Source: Desmodus rotundus
Lineage: Eukaryota > Chordata > Mammalia > Chiroptera > Phyllostomidae
NCBI RefSeq assembly: GCF_022682495.2
Contig: NC_071387.1
Span: 152,290,935 to 152,354,934 of the forward strand
Direction: 5' to 3'
Length of the DNA stretch: 64,000 nucleotides
Position numbers and translations under genes: made by a program. The notes under the pieces are model-generated. The model ran no database searches. It was not told the DNA's origin and worked only from the letters and a program-made list of their open reading frames with translations. This document shows positions 37,060-49,206 of the stretch, one piece after another (position 1 is the first letter of the stretch; each line of letters opens with the position of its first letter).

Positions 37060-38999
37060 ATAGGTGAGGGATCTTAGTTAAAATATTTATTTGATCCCCA
37101 TCAAACTTCCCAGTTGCCGTGGAAAAGTTATCTGTTTCTTTTCTTGACTCTTTCCTTTTTCATCTGCAAAATGGTGAAATGAGTAAAGCTCTCCTGCTTG
37201 CTTTTATCCTACAAGCATTCAGTAATGTATATAACCTGCAATATTTCTTAAGAGTTCTATCGGTTTTGCCAACCTGAATCTTTTCGTGTTCTCCGTCATC
37301 CTACGTGTGTAACTATTCTATGTTATCAGCCCCCAGAATGAAAGATTATGTGGAGTTGCTCTGTGAGGTGAGACATTGTTTTCACCAGAAAAATAATTTG
37401 GGCTAGAGCTGTAGAGAATAAATGTTGTGTTTTTAACATGAAAACAAAGATCATGGGATATGATTTCTTGTTCAAAGACCATATTTTCAGTAATATATCA
37501 TGCTTCTTTTCTCCTGTGTGTGCAAAAGGACCTTCCTTCGTTATATGTTAGAAGGTGCATAACTCCAAAAGAGATGGAGCTAGATGAAAAAGAGCTATTC
37601 TGAACTCTACTGATTAAAATAAATGTGCTCATAAAAAAGGCAGGAGAGTAAATTACTACATCCCAGAACAGCAGTAACTTATACACCAACAAGTTATTTT
37701 CGAGTTTGCCAGAGGAAATAATCTGCTATCAACAAGGGGTAATTGCCTGAGCAAACTCATCTTTACATCTCACACACACTGTCACCTTGTATAAAAAAGG
37801 AGAAATGCACTACATATCAACTCAGAAAAGATTTTCTGAAATATTTTTCTAAAGATTTTTTCCTTCTCCTAGGCAACCAAAAGGAGAACATGAATACAGT
37901 TCAGAACACATCTAATCTCTGCTCCTGCCTTATCATTGAATAGCATCAGAACACACCACGGATTTCATACCTTAGAGGCCCAGGGGCAAGATGAGAAAGG
38001 ATCCATTTAGATAGGTACAGAAATTCCAATCTGAGATTTACCTAAAACTGCCACAGGTGAAATGGGTTAGCTAAGCAATGCTCCAGGAAAAAAATGTTGC
38101 TATCATTAGGGAGAAATATCAATGTGATGTTTGTGTTCAATTTTTCAATTTTTCACAGAATAACAGAGAGAGAAAAACAGAGACAGGAGAAAGGAGGGAG
38201 AGGATAGTTAAATAGGAAAGAGAGAAAGGTTGTCTCTTTTTTAGAATAAAATTTCAATTTGCATATAGGACAGAAGAAGATCTTTATGAAAAATTATGTG
38301 CATTTAGTACACCGATCCTGTCTTCAGTACATTCTATTATACTTGGTAGGTGTGATCCTAATATCTGCAATATAGTGTGTATGTTCAACTTGCTAAGGAT
38401 TCAGTGAGTTCTTAGGATAATGGGATGTGTGAGCATGTGTGAGATGGAAAGAAACCAGAAACTCTAGAAGACAATTGGCCCACAACTTTTTAGGGGTGGG
38501 AGAAAGCACCCTTTTTGTTGAAATTTTGAGAGGTGTGGGCTGCAGTTCTCTTACCTAAGGTACTTGAGAAAAAGCATCTGAAATGAGATGTGAATGTATT
38601 CAGCTATCTGCAGGTGCACCAAGACTACATTTTGATTGACTGAAGTTTGGGTCACATGACTATTATAAAATACTATATTTTTAAAGAAAACACTGGTTTT
38701 CTTTTTATATTATCAGATGTATATCAGAGAAAATGAAGTATTACTATGCTTAGTATTCCTATAAAATTTCAATGTTTTTTTGTGACTACAAGTATGTTTT
38801 AATTTTTCTCCTCACAAGGAAGAACTTCAAGTCCATAGGTACTTTTTGAAGATGTTTTATAAAGTTGTTGAGTAGGATAGCTTGTATGACTCTAAGTAAA
38901 TGACAGGTAAAGAATCAATGTGGATAGAAATTTTTGTGTGTGTACATGTATTTGTTTAAAAGCACATGGTGTTTCTTTTTTGTGTGTTAAAACATATAG
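37060..38999. other. Unassigned noncoding stretch
   Basis: No recognisable gene or repeat. There is a purine-rich patch at about 38160-38230. Confidence 0.5.
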
Positions 39000-39540
39000 C
39001 AGTTGACATTTTGTCCACCCGGTCCTTCTCGAAACCATCTTTTACTTTCTTGGACACTGCTATTGTATTCTGTTTTCTGGTCCTCTGACTATTTCTCCTC
39101 TGTTTTAGTCATGGTTTTTCTCTTCTTTCTCTTGTCCTGTATGTCCACACACAGGTGTGTTCCTTGGCCTCCCTCTATAACCCTAGCTCTACTTTGCCTC
39201 CCTTAGTAATTTTGCTTTTTCTCAGAGCTTCAATCATCGCCTGCACAGGATAACTTCCAATCTTTTGCTGCCAGCACCCACAGCTCCCCAGAGTCACATC
39301 TCATATTTCTTGTGGCGTTTTTCTCTACCAAAGCCAACATCTTACCTTCTAGATGAATCCTATATCCCACACTTGACTACTCATAATTTCCTCCTACACA
39401 TTTTTAGCTTATCTGCTCTTGAATCTTTGTGCTTTATTCAACCTTTGTCTAAAATTTCACCATATTTTTACTTATTAAAATACTTCCATTTTAAAGTTCA
39501 ACTCAATATTCATCTTTAAGACTCTTCTCTGCAACTTAGT
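39000..39540 (+). mobile_element. L2 LINE fragment, sense (decayed)
   Basis: The pyrimidine-rich plus strand follows sense L2 in outline: ctgactatttctcctctgtt, gtgttccttggcctccctct and a decayed tgatgactcccaaat-type stretch (tcatcgcctgcacaggataa). It leads to the region read as ttcaactcaatattcatctt. Matches are patchy, so the assignment is moderate. A scrap resembling MIR (cctgtaaaatggaaataatg) follows near 39588-39607. Confidence 0.55.
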
Positions 39541-39638
39541 TATTGTGGAACTTCGGAACAGAAACTATTTGAGTCTTCACCTCTTCACCTGTAAAATGGA
39601 AATAATGCCTGTGCTCAGTAAATGAAAATGAAGTACAA

Positions 39639-39846
39639 GCCCCAGCTGGTGTGGTTGGGTGTCATCCTGCAAACCGAAAGATTGCGGGTTCGATTCCCAG
39701 TCAGGCCACATGCCTAGGCTGAGATTTGGTCCCCAGTTGGGGCACCTATGAAAGGCAACCAATCTTGTTTCTCTCTCACATCAATGTTTCCCTCTTTCTT
39801 CTTCTCTTTCCCTTTCTCTAAAAAAAAATAAATAATAAATAATAAC
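39639..39846 (+). mobile_element. VES SINE, sense (older copy)
   Basis: The box B ggttcgattcc (39687-39697) is intact, while box A is degenerate. The VES body (cacatgcctaggctgagatt, ggtccccagttggggcacct, gaaaggcaaccaatcttgtt) and an A-rich tail follow. Flanking 9-bp repeats, atgaagtac (39628-39636) and atgaactac (39847-39855), differ at one base, fitting an older insertion than the one at 36835. Confidence 0.95.
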
Positions 39847-39871
39847 ATGAACTACCATATAATAATAATAC

Positions 39872-40189
39872 TATGGCCTGAATGTTAATGTCCCCCTTCC
39901 CTAAATTCATATGTTGGACCTAAGCCCAAAGTGATGGTATTGGGGGTCAGGTGATAGGTCATGAAGGAAGAGCCCTCACGAATGGAATTAGTGCCCCTGT
40001 ATAAGAAGTCTCCGAGAGTTAGCCGTGATACAAGGAGAAGTCTGCAGCTCCTAAGAGGGCCCTCACCCAAACATGCAGGCTCCCTGATCTCAGACTTCCA
40101 GCCTCCAGAACAACGAGAATACGTTTCTGTTGTTTATAAGCCACCCAGTCTATGGCCTTTTGTTATAGCAGCCTGAATGGCCTAGCACA
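39872..40189 (+). mobile_element. MLT1-type (ERVL-MaLR) solo LTR, sense
   Basis: A nearly full-length LTR runs from cctgaatgttaatgtccccc, through aaattcatatgttggaccta, gtgatggtattgggggtcag, gagccctcacgaatggaatt and agtgcccctgtataagaag, to the end region cagacttccagcctccagaa, gccacccagtctatggcctt and ttgttatagcagcctgaatg. No internal coding sequence or partner LTR adjoins it. It is an ancient solo LTR. Confidence 0.95.
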
Positions 40190-40429
40190 CATGGGATATT
40201 ATTATTACCATGACAAGATCATTAAAATATAACATCTTGATGAAGACCTATAAGGAAAAGCCCACTTCTGTGGGCCTCGCAAATTCTGGTTACAGTGAGA
40301 CTTAGCAAACCCAGGTGAGAAATGTTTTCACCGTGGATCCTTGATTATTAGTTTTGTTTCTTAATTCTCATTGCACTCTTTAACTTTTATTTGACACAAC
40401 ATATGATTTTATTTGACAAAATAGTGTCA

Positions 40430-40645
40430 GTGGTTTAGAGGGTGGACTTAGGGTCTAGACTGCTTGGGGTCAGTCTTCGCTTGATCATTTAATAGCTTTG
40501 TGGTTTTTGGACAAGTCACTTAACCTCTTTGTGCCTACTTTCCTCATATGTACACTTTAAGGACGTGGTGAAGATTAAATGCATTAATATAGGTGAAGCG
40601 CTTAGTGCATAGCCCTTACTTAGTAAGCACTAGATATTATTATTA
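40430..40645 (+). mobile_element. MIR SINE, sense (near full length)
   Basis: The tRNA-like head is decayed (agtggtttagagggtggact, cttggggtcagtcttcgctt). The core ggacaagtcacttaacctct, then gtgaagattaaatgcattaa and gaagcgcttagtgcatagcc, is well preserved, and an L2-like tail runs to tagatattattatta. Confidence 0.93.
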
Positions 40646-40677
40646 TAAGTAGTTATTTTTGGAAATATATTATTTTC

Positions 40678-40812
40678 TTGACTAGACTGCATGTCTTTGA
40701 GGGAAAGATATCTAGAATACTTTGTACACTGTCGCACCTCCTAAAAAATTTAGTGCAACAATTAGCACAGTGATTTTCATATAGCTGGTGCTTAATAAAT
40801 ATTTGTTGAATC
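40678..40812 (+). mobile_element. L2 LINE 3' end, sense
   Basis: The stretch ctagactgcatgtctttgag, then a decayed gcacagtgcctggcacatag region and ggtgcttaataaatatttgt tgaat, is the L2 3' terminus in sense. Confidence 0.85.
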
Positions 40813-42344
40813 ATAATTGAATTCTGTACTCCAAATCACTAGCTAAAATTTTAGCATTTCCATGCAATGACTTCAGAAAGAATATAGTATGAAAAAACTT
40901 TTGTAGGCCTGACTTAAGCTTCCTCTTAAGTAGAATTTAACCTACCCAGTTTTAGAAATGTTTTCTGTCAATTTTTAGTTTGACAATTTAATCATGAATG
41001 TCTCCTATAGAGTAAGAATTTTTTTGTCTGTTTTTTTAAAGCATATTAAAGTAGAAGGGTTCACTGCTTTGAAAATTTTGTTGATTTTACTTTTACCACT
41101 TGAGTGAATAGAGAAAGTAGGAAGGGTTTCTATTTGAAATACCCAGGATACTAAATGAACGATCTGGTTATAAAATTTTCTGGAATGGCATTTTCATATG
41201 AGATCTCTCCAAATTCTAACAGTTCATTATATATTCTCACACAGAACTTTGCTTTCATTCATGAATTCCTCAAGATTACAGTTTTGTGGTCTGAACTGCT
41301 TTTGTCATTAAACGAGGGATACCTCATCCGCAGTTAAGTTTACTCAAAACTCATATAAAAGGATACTAGAAACCCCTAAGAAAACCCTACAAACAGAAAA
41401 TAAAACCAATTATGACAAAAAATGCAGGAATAAGACAGTTTGACATCTCTGGGCACTTGCCTTTGTTCTGGCCTTGGGCCTTCTATTTTCATGTATGTAA
41501 TTTTTTTCTTCCATGTTTCTCTAGATATTTAAGGCACTAAGAAGTTTTGACACAATTTCTTTTCTTTCTTCCTACTCATTCCCAAGAAAAAAGATCCTTG
41601 GAATCATCCTAAGAGTTAAACCAATCAGAATGGCAGACCTCATTAAAGGATATAAAGTAAACAAAATGTAGGAGCCAGAAGTAGAAACAGAGGTGTCTCT
41701 GAAGGCCCAGGGCTGCTGCCATATTTAACGTGTTATAAATGTTCCGAAAATAGAGTAAACAATGAAATCACTAGGCTTAGAGATGATGTTAAGCTCCTCA
41801 GGGTTCTGACAGAATAAACTGATGAGAACAAGCTACAGTGCAGTGTGCCTGATGAGTGGCAGACGAGATTGACTGGAGGCCATAGAGAGGGGAAGGAGCC
41901 CAGAACATCTTCCCATGTGTGGCTGAGCCTCTGGACTTTTGGAATTGTCCATTTTTTGGAAAATAATAGCTATGTGAACAGTCATTTCCTGAATACTTCA
42001 ACTCAACTTTGGTATAATTCCACCTTGGAAATCAACAAAATTCAGAGTAACAAAAAACATAAAATTAGAAACAAAATAGTTAAAATAATATTTTTTGCCT
42101 TTCATACAAAACATGTTGCTTTCACACTGATAAATTGCATCAGCTCCACTGAAGCTTTTATTTTTGTATTTGACATATGCTTTATTTACTGCTGATTGCC
42201 CCAAGCACTTTGTACATACAAATAAAAATATAGCTTCGTATATCATACAAAACAGCTCGATGATTTATAAATATGCTTATGCAATATTAAATGACATTAA
42301 TTACATATCCCAGTAATGTGCAAATATAATACTTGCAAAAATTA
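40813..42344. other. Unassigned noncoding stretch
   Basis: No recognisable gene or repeat. The 116-codon plus-strand frame at 41845-42195 passes into very AT-rich sequence and resembles nothing known. Confidence 0.5.
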
Positions 42345-42410
42345 AGGACTGCTATAACCCACTTTACAGGTGAGGTAATAGGCACAGTCAGGTTGAATAG
42401 AACACGAGAT
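42345..42410 (-). mobile_element. MIR core scrap, antisense
   Basis: The stretch ataacccactttacaggtga, then ggtaataggcacagtcaggt, matches the antisense MIR core (cccattttacagatgagg...ggcacagagaggtt). Confidence 0.7.
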
Positions 42411-44997
42411 GGAAATTGCAGAAAAATCATGACTGATATACCTGAGCTGGTGGAGGTAGTTTCAAATCTTTAAGATTAAAACATATAGAACTCTTCCCAC
42501 TGTTCCCACCCCACTCCCCCTGGCTATTGTTAGATTGTTCTTAACCAGAACTCTATATTGAAAGGGAAAACTTAGAAAAAAATCTGATGAAAGGATATGA
42601 AAAGAATGAGGAAACAATACAATGAAAATTAAGGCTAGTGATTTTCAAAATATCCTTAGTAGATGTTTGGAGGTAACTAGGGGGCTGGGAGAACCAAAAG
42701 TGAAGGTCACTGTTGTTTGTTTCTTCTTATATCTTGGCATCCGCTCTGAAAAAAGTACTCTATAGTTAAGAAGTTTGAGTGCCAGTGGTATCGATTATTT
42801 TCCTGTAATTATTTGACCATACTCATTATTGTTTTGTAAAATGCTACTGTTTTTTGGGGAGGGACACAGTTTGTGACATAGGACTGGACAATCAGGGATG
42901 TTTAAGGATATAGTAATCATATATGTTCACCAAATCCCTTACCGTTTTTGATAGTTTACATAAGCTACAACTATATCCTGTGATATCTAGATATTCCAAG
43001 CAATGATGTACACTAAATATAGAAATAGGAGTAAATGGAGCTTATATTTCTGAGATAAATGCAGAGTCACGCTAGCTGACTGCTGCAGGGCACTAATGTA
43101 GTGATAAAGCTGTCATTTATTATGTAATATTAATGGAAGTAATAGTGGTGGCTCCCTATTCAAAAAATAAAGATAAGTGTAACTGGGTGATATCCAGTAG
43201 CCAATGGGTAATCCTTCTCTCTATGAGAATATGCTCAGGAAAAATGAGCTCAAATAATGTCTTTGTGGGTCTGTTTGACTCCACCTGTTGAAAAAATAAA
43301 GGCAAAAACTAAGGCTAGATGATATAAACCTAGTGGAAAAAAGGAACGCCACTTCTTATGCTACTCCCTTTCAGATGTTTTCTTAGCTTCAGAACAAAAA
43401 AATCATGATATAAAAAATCATAGTTCATAGTCTCCACTTGATAATTAAGTAATTTAAAAGTAAGCATTTGAAAAGAAGCTGAAGTAGGGGGTTTTCTCTC
43501 ATAGGCAATAAGGCAGACTCACCCACACAGACAAGAATTTAATTGAAAATACTTTTTAATTACTGTGAATTATCTAGTTCTTTCTTACAGAAATACCTTC
43601 AGGAAAGGCAGTTGAACTAAATTTTCATCTTTATTTTGCTGAGGCAGTCTATCCTTGATTTGCTCTACACTTGAGGAAAGACCCTCTGGATGTACTAAAA
43701 TGTTTTCCTACATGTAATTTTACAATAACCACAACTGCCCTCAAAAAAAGAAATGTGTTCATTTATTTGTGAGAAGCTGTGAAGAAGTCGATCATTGCAC
43801 TGAATATTCAATTGTTAAAATCCTGTTTTACATAAATACAATTTGAAGTAATTTATAATTTTAATTTTCTATAAGTTGTCGATTTCAGGTCATCCTTCAT
43901 TTTAATCTTTTTTTTCTCCTTTGCTTGTCTTTATCTGACTCAGAAAGAACCCTGGTAATTAGCATATGAGATATATTTTATTAAGATGGTTTTATACTTG
44001 AAAACTGCATCATCTTGGCATTAAACTGAGAAATGCAGGCCAAGATTTATTATTTTTTATTATTTATTATTTTCATCAGTCTTAAAATGGTGGAAACGTG
44101 CCATCCTGCTACCTGTATATTGGGGAGTAGTGCTGCCCACACCCTCAAAAACTTTAACCTAAATTCAGATCTAGATCTCAGAGAAATACAGCCTGAGATT
44201 CTGTGCCTCATGCCTGATGTGGTTAAAGGGAAAAAAAAAAACAACCCTGATCCATTAATTCTGCACTAATTCCCTCAAGACTCTATCCCCTTGGGGGGGA
44301 TAATATGAATAAAATTTTACTTATTTGAAATAGGTTGTGCTTATATTCCTGAAAATTGCCCCATTTCTTGAATCCATTTAAAAATTTTCTGTTGGCATAG
44401 CAACAGATTAAAAGATCTACCAGTTTTTAACACTTGCTTCATTCTTAAGAAAACAAAGTATATATTTATTTTACATTTAATTACATCCTTTTTGTCATCT
44501 TCTCTCAGGCAATGCCTGTGAGACTAACTTCCTCTCTCATTTCTCTAAGACATTCAACCAAATAGTATATGTTTATAACTCAAAACTATCAGGTTAAAAT
44601 AGCTCTCTTAAAAAAATACAATGTTTCAGTAGGTCATTTTCTTATTCTGCAATATTCATATGTAAGTCACTGAACACATTTAGTATCTGACCTGGAAAAA
44701 CCATCTCATTGATTTTACTTGCTATACTGAATTTGAAAGCTCCTATCAAAATATTACCCAAGTATTTTTTCTTCTTGTTTGATAAATGATGTTTATAAAT
44801 TCTTGGGGTATAATGTAATGTTTTGGGAAAGTACCCAGCATGTAATACCCAAATAGCTTAGTATATTTTCTCACTTTGTTTTAATAATCAGAATTTGAAA
44901 ACACATGAATTGAGAAAGCACACCTCTCTCATGTCTCATGTGCACAGGCAGGGAAACCTGAATCCCTCTCTTCGAAGCCCCTAGGATCTGTTTAAGA
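42411..44997. other. Unassigned noncoding stretch
   Basis: AT-rich sequence without a recognisable gene or repeat. Small mirror frames at 44033-44269 on both strands look random. Confidence 0.5.
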
Positions 44998-45179
44998 CAG
45001 GGATTCTCAGCCCGGGCTGCACATTGGAAACATCTGTGGAGCTTTTAAAATTGCCCAGATCTCCTCCCACACTTCACCCCAACCCTGTTTTAATTTTTCT
45101 AGAGTGAGTTTCAAGCAGGAATATATTTTACTGCCTCCCCGTGTGCTACTAATGTGCAGCCAGAGTTTAGGACGAGACA
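44998..45179. mobile_element. MER5-type hAT MITE
   Basis: Left end cagggattctcagcccgggc and right end ctaatgtgcagccagagttt form decayed terminal inverted repeats of the MER5 type (cagtggttctcaa...). The inner stretch gcacattggaaacatctgtg, then ggagcttttaaaattgccca, fits the family. No target duplication is clear. Confidence 0.8.
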
Positions 45180-46916
45180 TTGAACATAGATAAACTATGT
45201 ACTCTGTTTCCCATCATCCGTGGGAGTGGGAGGCTAAAAGGAAAGTTGGAGGGCAAGTCCTTGAAGATGAAAAGGTCAAGAAACTATGAGGTCAGAATGT
45301 TGATCATTAATACTTTATTAGTATCATTTTTTAAAATGTCATGCCTAGAATTAAAACAGTATCTAGATTTGGTCTGCAATCTAGGGAGTAAGGGAGTTGG
45401 TACTTCTATTGTCCTGGCTAGTTTTTCTTTGCTTTTAGTCCATGACTGTATTAATCTTGCCAAATCTACATCATAATGTGTTCACTCATTCTCAATTGTG
45501 GTCAATTTTCCAAAAACTAATAAAGTAAAATAAAATAAAACCAAATAAAATTAGCAGCAGTTGCAGAATTAAAATTTCAAAATGACAATCTTTTATGCTC
45601 ACTTTTGAAGAAATTCCATCATTCTCTCTCTGTCGTACAAGGTCTGTCATTCGAAATGCTTCCTCTACCTGCCTTGTGTGACACATACAGTCTCCAAAAG
45701 AGAAAGATGATGCTCTAGACGCCCAAAGGTTTGGATTATTTTTCTGGATGTCAGATCCAAATATAGAGAAAACTTCCTTAATTCATACCATTCATCTTAT
45801 TTAGGAACAAAAGAAGTGTGATTCTGGATTAGACTAATTTCACGTAGCCGCGAGATGACACCCAGGTGTGTCCCTCAGGACACATATGGCAGTACAGTCT
45901 TTAAACTTCCCCAGTTTTATCAGTGTACAGCAGAAACACAATCATGGCCTCAGTTAAGATTTAAAGCTTCTCAAAACTTCTCAAACAAGTATTTGTTACA
46001 TTTTTCACTCAAGTTAAAAGAAAGAGAGGCGACTAGGTTTTTCTTTTTCCTTCTACCAAGGATTTTGTTACTTCCACTGTCACTCCTACCGCCCCGCGCC
46101 CCACCCCCTGCCATTGTTCTGTAATGACTCTTACACATTTGCCCCTAAGCCCCAAATGTCCAGTCTGACACTCACTGAGCACGTTGTGTTAAGCACTGCA
46201 AATTTAGTCTGGGTAACCCCCAAGTGACATCACTATTATTGCTACTAAAATAAAACCAGTGAGGGTTTAAGATGGTTTTGCTGTTCTTTCCTGTCCTTAG
46301 AATATATTCCACAAAGGATGCTCAGAGTACTTTATTCAAAAGACACTTAAAATAGGTCTTCCCTCTATATGTTTTTTGGCACATGTCTAATGATTAAGTA
46401 TCTTACAAAAATCTGGAAGACCTCTCATTACTTTCTTAATTTTATAGTAAAAATTATATAATAATGACTCATAATTACTATATATTGACTTCAAATTTTT
46501 GAATCTATACAGAAAATCTAGAGAGCAAAAGTAAATATGGGATAGACTGTAAATATTATAGGCTTTGACAATATGAGTAATTGCTTAGCCAATAGAATAA
46601 GGTAGAAAACAAGTAGCAGAGATGGAAATGTAGGTGTGCTAATTTCCTTATCTGATATAGTGCATAGTAACTAGATATCACCTAACAATGATGACTAATG
46701 ACTGAGTAGAGGCTTGAAGTTAATATTTCATGACAAAATATAGTTACTAGAAAAATTAAAATTATGTAATATGACCAACAAAAATAAGAATTAGAAGAGA
46801 AAGAAGGGTGAGAGTTAGTATAATTGGTTTATTTTTCATAGTAGAAAGTTAGTGGTGTTTAAATGTATATATATTAAAATTTATTTTAAAATAGAAACAT
46901 TTAACCCTTCCATTGT
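45180..46916. other. Unassigned noncoding stretch with (AAAAT)n-like patch
   Basis: No recognisable gene. The 98-codon plus-strand frame (45180-45476) has no known domain. An AAAT-rich low-complexity patch lies at about 45517-45552. Confidence 0.5.
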
Positions 46917-46977
46917 TTTTGTAATCATTTTTTTAGTTATAGTTGACATACAATATTACCTTAGTTTCAGTTATAAA
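46917..46977 (-). mobile_element. Old L1 3' end scrap, antisense
   Basis: The stretch tttttagttatagttgacat, then acaatattaccttagtttca, is the reverse complement of an L1MA-type 3' terminus. It lies immediately beside the younger sense L1 at 47010. Confidence 0.75.
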
Positions 46978-47009
46978 AGAACTTGGTAGATTCTATTTAA
47001 AAGTGATAA

Positions 47010-47155
47010 CGGAACATGTATAAAGAACATGTGGACAAAGCCAAAGGGGGGTAGGATCCAAGGTGGGAGGTGGGGATGGCTGGGGTAGAGGGGAGTGGTG
47101 GGGGGGAAGTGGAGACAACTGTATTTGAACAACAATAAAAAATGTGAAAAAAAAG
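47010..47155 (+). mobile_element. L1 3' end, 5'-truncated, sense (146 bp)
   Basis: The stretch ggaacatgtataaagaacat, a G-rich 3' UTR, the terminus caactgtatttgaacaacaa and an A-rich tail identify the 3' end of a bat-type L1. A perfect 10-bp target-site duplication, aaagtgataa, lies at 47000-47009 and 47156-47165. Confidence 0.93.
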
Positions 47156-47165
47156 AAAGTGATAA

Positions 47166-48134
47166 AGACATAGTTATCAATATTTTATCAGTATAGTACT
47201 AATCACCATAAAAAGAAGTAAAAATAGAAATCATTGAAAGAAGTTGCCTCTGGTAACAAAATGAGAGATAGTTTGGAAGTGGAATATTATACTTTTCATT
47301 GTATACAATTCTGTACTAATTTAAATCTTAGTTTTACCAAATGCATGTATGATTTTATAATTTAAAACAATTTTATGAATTACAGAATAATATTTTGAAG
47401 GCTCAGGGTTTACCTCTAACAAATATAACAGCCAACACAAAAATCACTAGAGTTTCAGAGGCTTCTCCTTGGAGATCTCTAGATTGTGGTTTGCTATGGC
47501 ATGGAACCTACCAGTTGTCAGCTCGGGACACATGGTCAAAGGCCTGAATAAGACATTATGTACACAAGAGACTGGATCAAAACCAAAACACATTCTGTAG
47601 ACAAAGTATGCCATTTCCTAGACTATTGTAATGCAGTAGTGAAACTAGTCAAAAGAAACTCCTAGACTCTAACCTACTATGAGAATGTGTAAGGCTAACA
47701 GCACTCAGTATCTAAACTGTACGGCTTAGAAATGGAAAAGGAAGATAAAACACAGCACTCGGTTGATCTTATTATTAATTTCTGGAGTTTTATCTTCAGC
47801 CCGGAAATGTCTTATCAAATGAGTCCTTGCCTTTCTTTGTAGAGCTTTTTTGGAAAAGTATAGCAAGCAGAAAAGAATGGAGTAAGTTGTATCTGTGTTT
47901 CAATTCTGATCTCTTGCTAGAATTCATGTGCTACTTAAATACTCTTAGGCTTAATTTTGTCATTAGCAAAATGCAAATAATAATTTTAATTTTATAGAGA
48001 TGTTTTAAAAGTTAAAGGAAATAGTGGATTTGTGTGGCTGTTTTTCCTGCCTCCTTAGTTTGACTTGGTCTTCATTATAGGAGATTGAAAGTAGGAGATT
48101 TCATATTGTTAAAGTCAGAGTATGCTGAGTACAT
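47166..48134. other. Unassigned noncoding stretch
   Basis: No gene or repeat recognised. Confidence 0.5.
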
Positions 48135-48590
48135 TCACTGATTCTTTCAATAACTATTTATGGAAAGATTACTGTGTACTTCACTGTGCACTGTGCAAAG
48201 AGCTGGGACACAATTTTGAGAAAAACAGATAAGATGCCTGGCCTTATCTAGCTTATCTTTGTAGCAAAGACCAACATTGATCAAAGTATCGCAGGACAGT
48301 TGTAAACTGAAATAAATGCAGTGAAGGAACTCAGTTGTATGAGAGCAGGTAGCAAAGAAACAAGTGTTAAACTAAACAATCAGGAAAACCTTCTAAAGAA
48401 AGGGATAGTTGATCGGAATACAAGGAATTAATAAGAGCCGAACAGAAAAAAGAAAGGAGAGTGTTCCAGAAAAAAGGAATGGAAAGAGTGAAGGTTTGGG
48501 GCTGGAGGAGCAAAGTGTCAAGGGAGGCTGTAGGACTGGCACGGAGAGGGAGGGGAGAACCCTGAGGGTGTGGTTGTGGCAGTTGGTGGA
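48135..48590 (-). mobile_element. L2 LINE fragment, antisense
   Basis: The antisense L2 terminus region (ctttcaataactatttatgg, gcactgtgcaaagagctggg, cagataagatgcctggcctt) is followed by the purine-rich body (gtgttccagaaaaaaggaat, ggaaagagtgaaggtttggg, gctggaggagcaaagtgtca). Confidence 0.8.
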
Positions 48591-48679
48591 ATATTTTTGG
48601 TTCTCAAGAACATCTAGCACTTTACCCTATCAATACTGGATACATATGTGATGAAAATAATAGAAATCTCTGGATTTTT

Positions 48680-48868
48680 TAAGCACCTTCTGTGTGTCAG
48701 GCACTTTTACATGTATTAACTTATATAAATTTACCAACTTTCAAAAAACCCTTGTGAAATAGCTACCTCCCTGTTGTACTAATGAGGAAACAGCTACTTA
48801 CATATTAGAGCTTAGATTGGAAAACAAATAATTGCAAAGGCCTGTACTCTTAGTCACCCAGTGCGATT
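48680..48868 (-). mobile_element. MIR SINE, antisense
   Basis: The order aagcaccttctgtgtgtcag, gcacttttacatgtattaac, gaaatagctacctccctgtt and ctaatgaggaaacagctact is the antisense MIR core. Confidence 0.9.
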
Positions 48869-49019
48869 AATGCCTTTCAGGGATGAATGCGTGAGTGAAT
48901 AAATGAATAATACTTTGTTTTGAGATCCTATAGACTAAAATGTAAGCACGTTTTCTTTGGATTGTTGTACATTAGTTTGATGACTTCTTGCACTTGGTGA
49001 GCACTTTAATAGGAGCTAA

Positions 49020-49070
49020 AATAAGAACTACTATTTGCTGGGCACTGATGTGCTAGGTACTATGCAAAAA
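49020..49070 (-). mobile_element. MIR scrap, antisense
   Basis: The stretch aactactatttgctgggcac, then gatgtgctaggtactatgca, resembles the start of an antisense MIR and breaks off abruptly. Confidence 0.6.
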
Positions 49071-49111
49071 CTGTGCATGCTTTGTTTTAGTTATTTGTTT
49101 ATGTGCTCATA

Positions 49112-49206
49112 AACCAACTTAGTCTGTGAACTCATTGAGAGGGGGCCTTGTCTTATTCATCTTGGTACCAATGGTGCTTGTCCTATTGTTTGTCTTCAAT
49201 AAATCT
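49112..49206 (+). mobile_element. L2 LINE 3' end, sense
   Basis: The stretch gtctgtgaactcattgagag, then gccttgtcttattcatcttg, gtaccaatggtgcttgtcct and tcaataaatctac, follows the L2 3' end closely. Confidence 0.85.

Noticed and set aside
39639..39846. tRNA-gene-like box B in VES SINEs
   Set aside because: The tRNA-like heads belong to SINEs with VES bodies and A-rich tails. No cloverleaf with an intact acceptor stem is seen.
39872..40189. Possible endogenous retrovirus provirus around the MLT1 LTR
   Set aside because: Only one LTR is present, with no internal gag, pol or env-like sequence next to it; it is a solo LTR.
41845..42195. 116-codon plus-strand frame
   Set aside because: It crosses from balanced to very AT-rich sequence with no domain, and antisense frames are also open. 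No evidence of coding.
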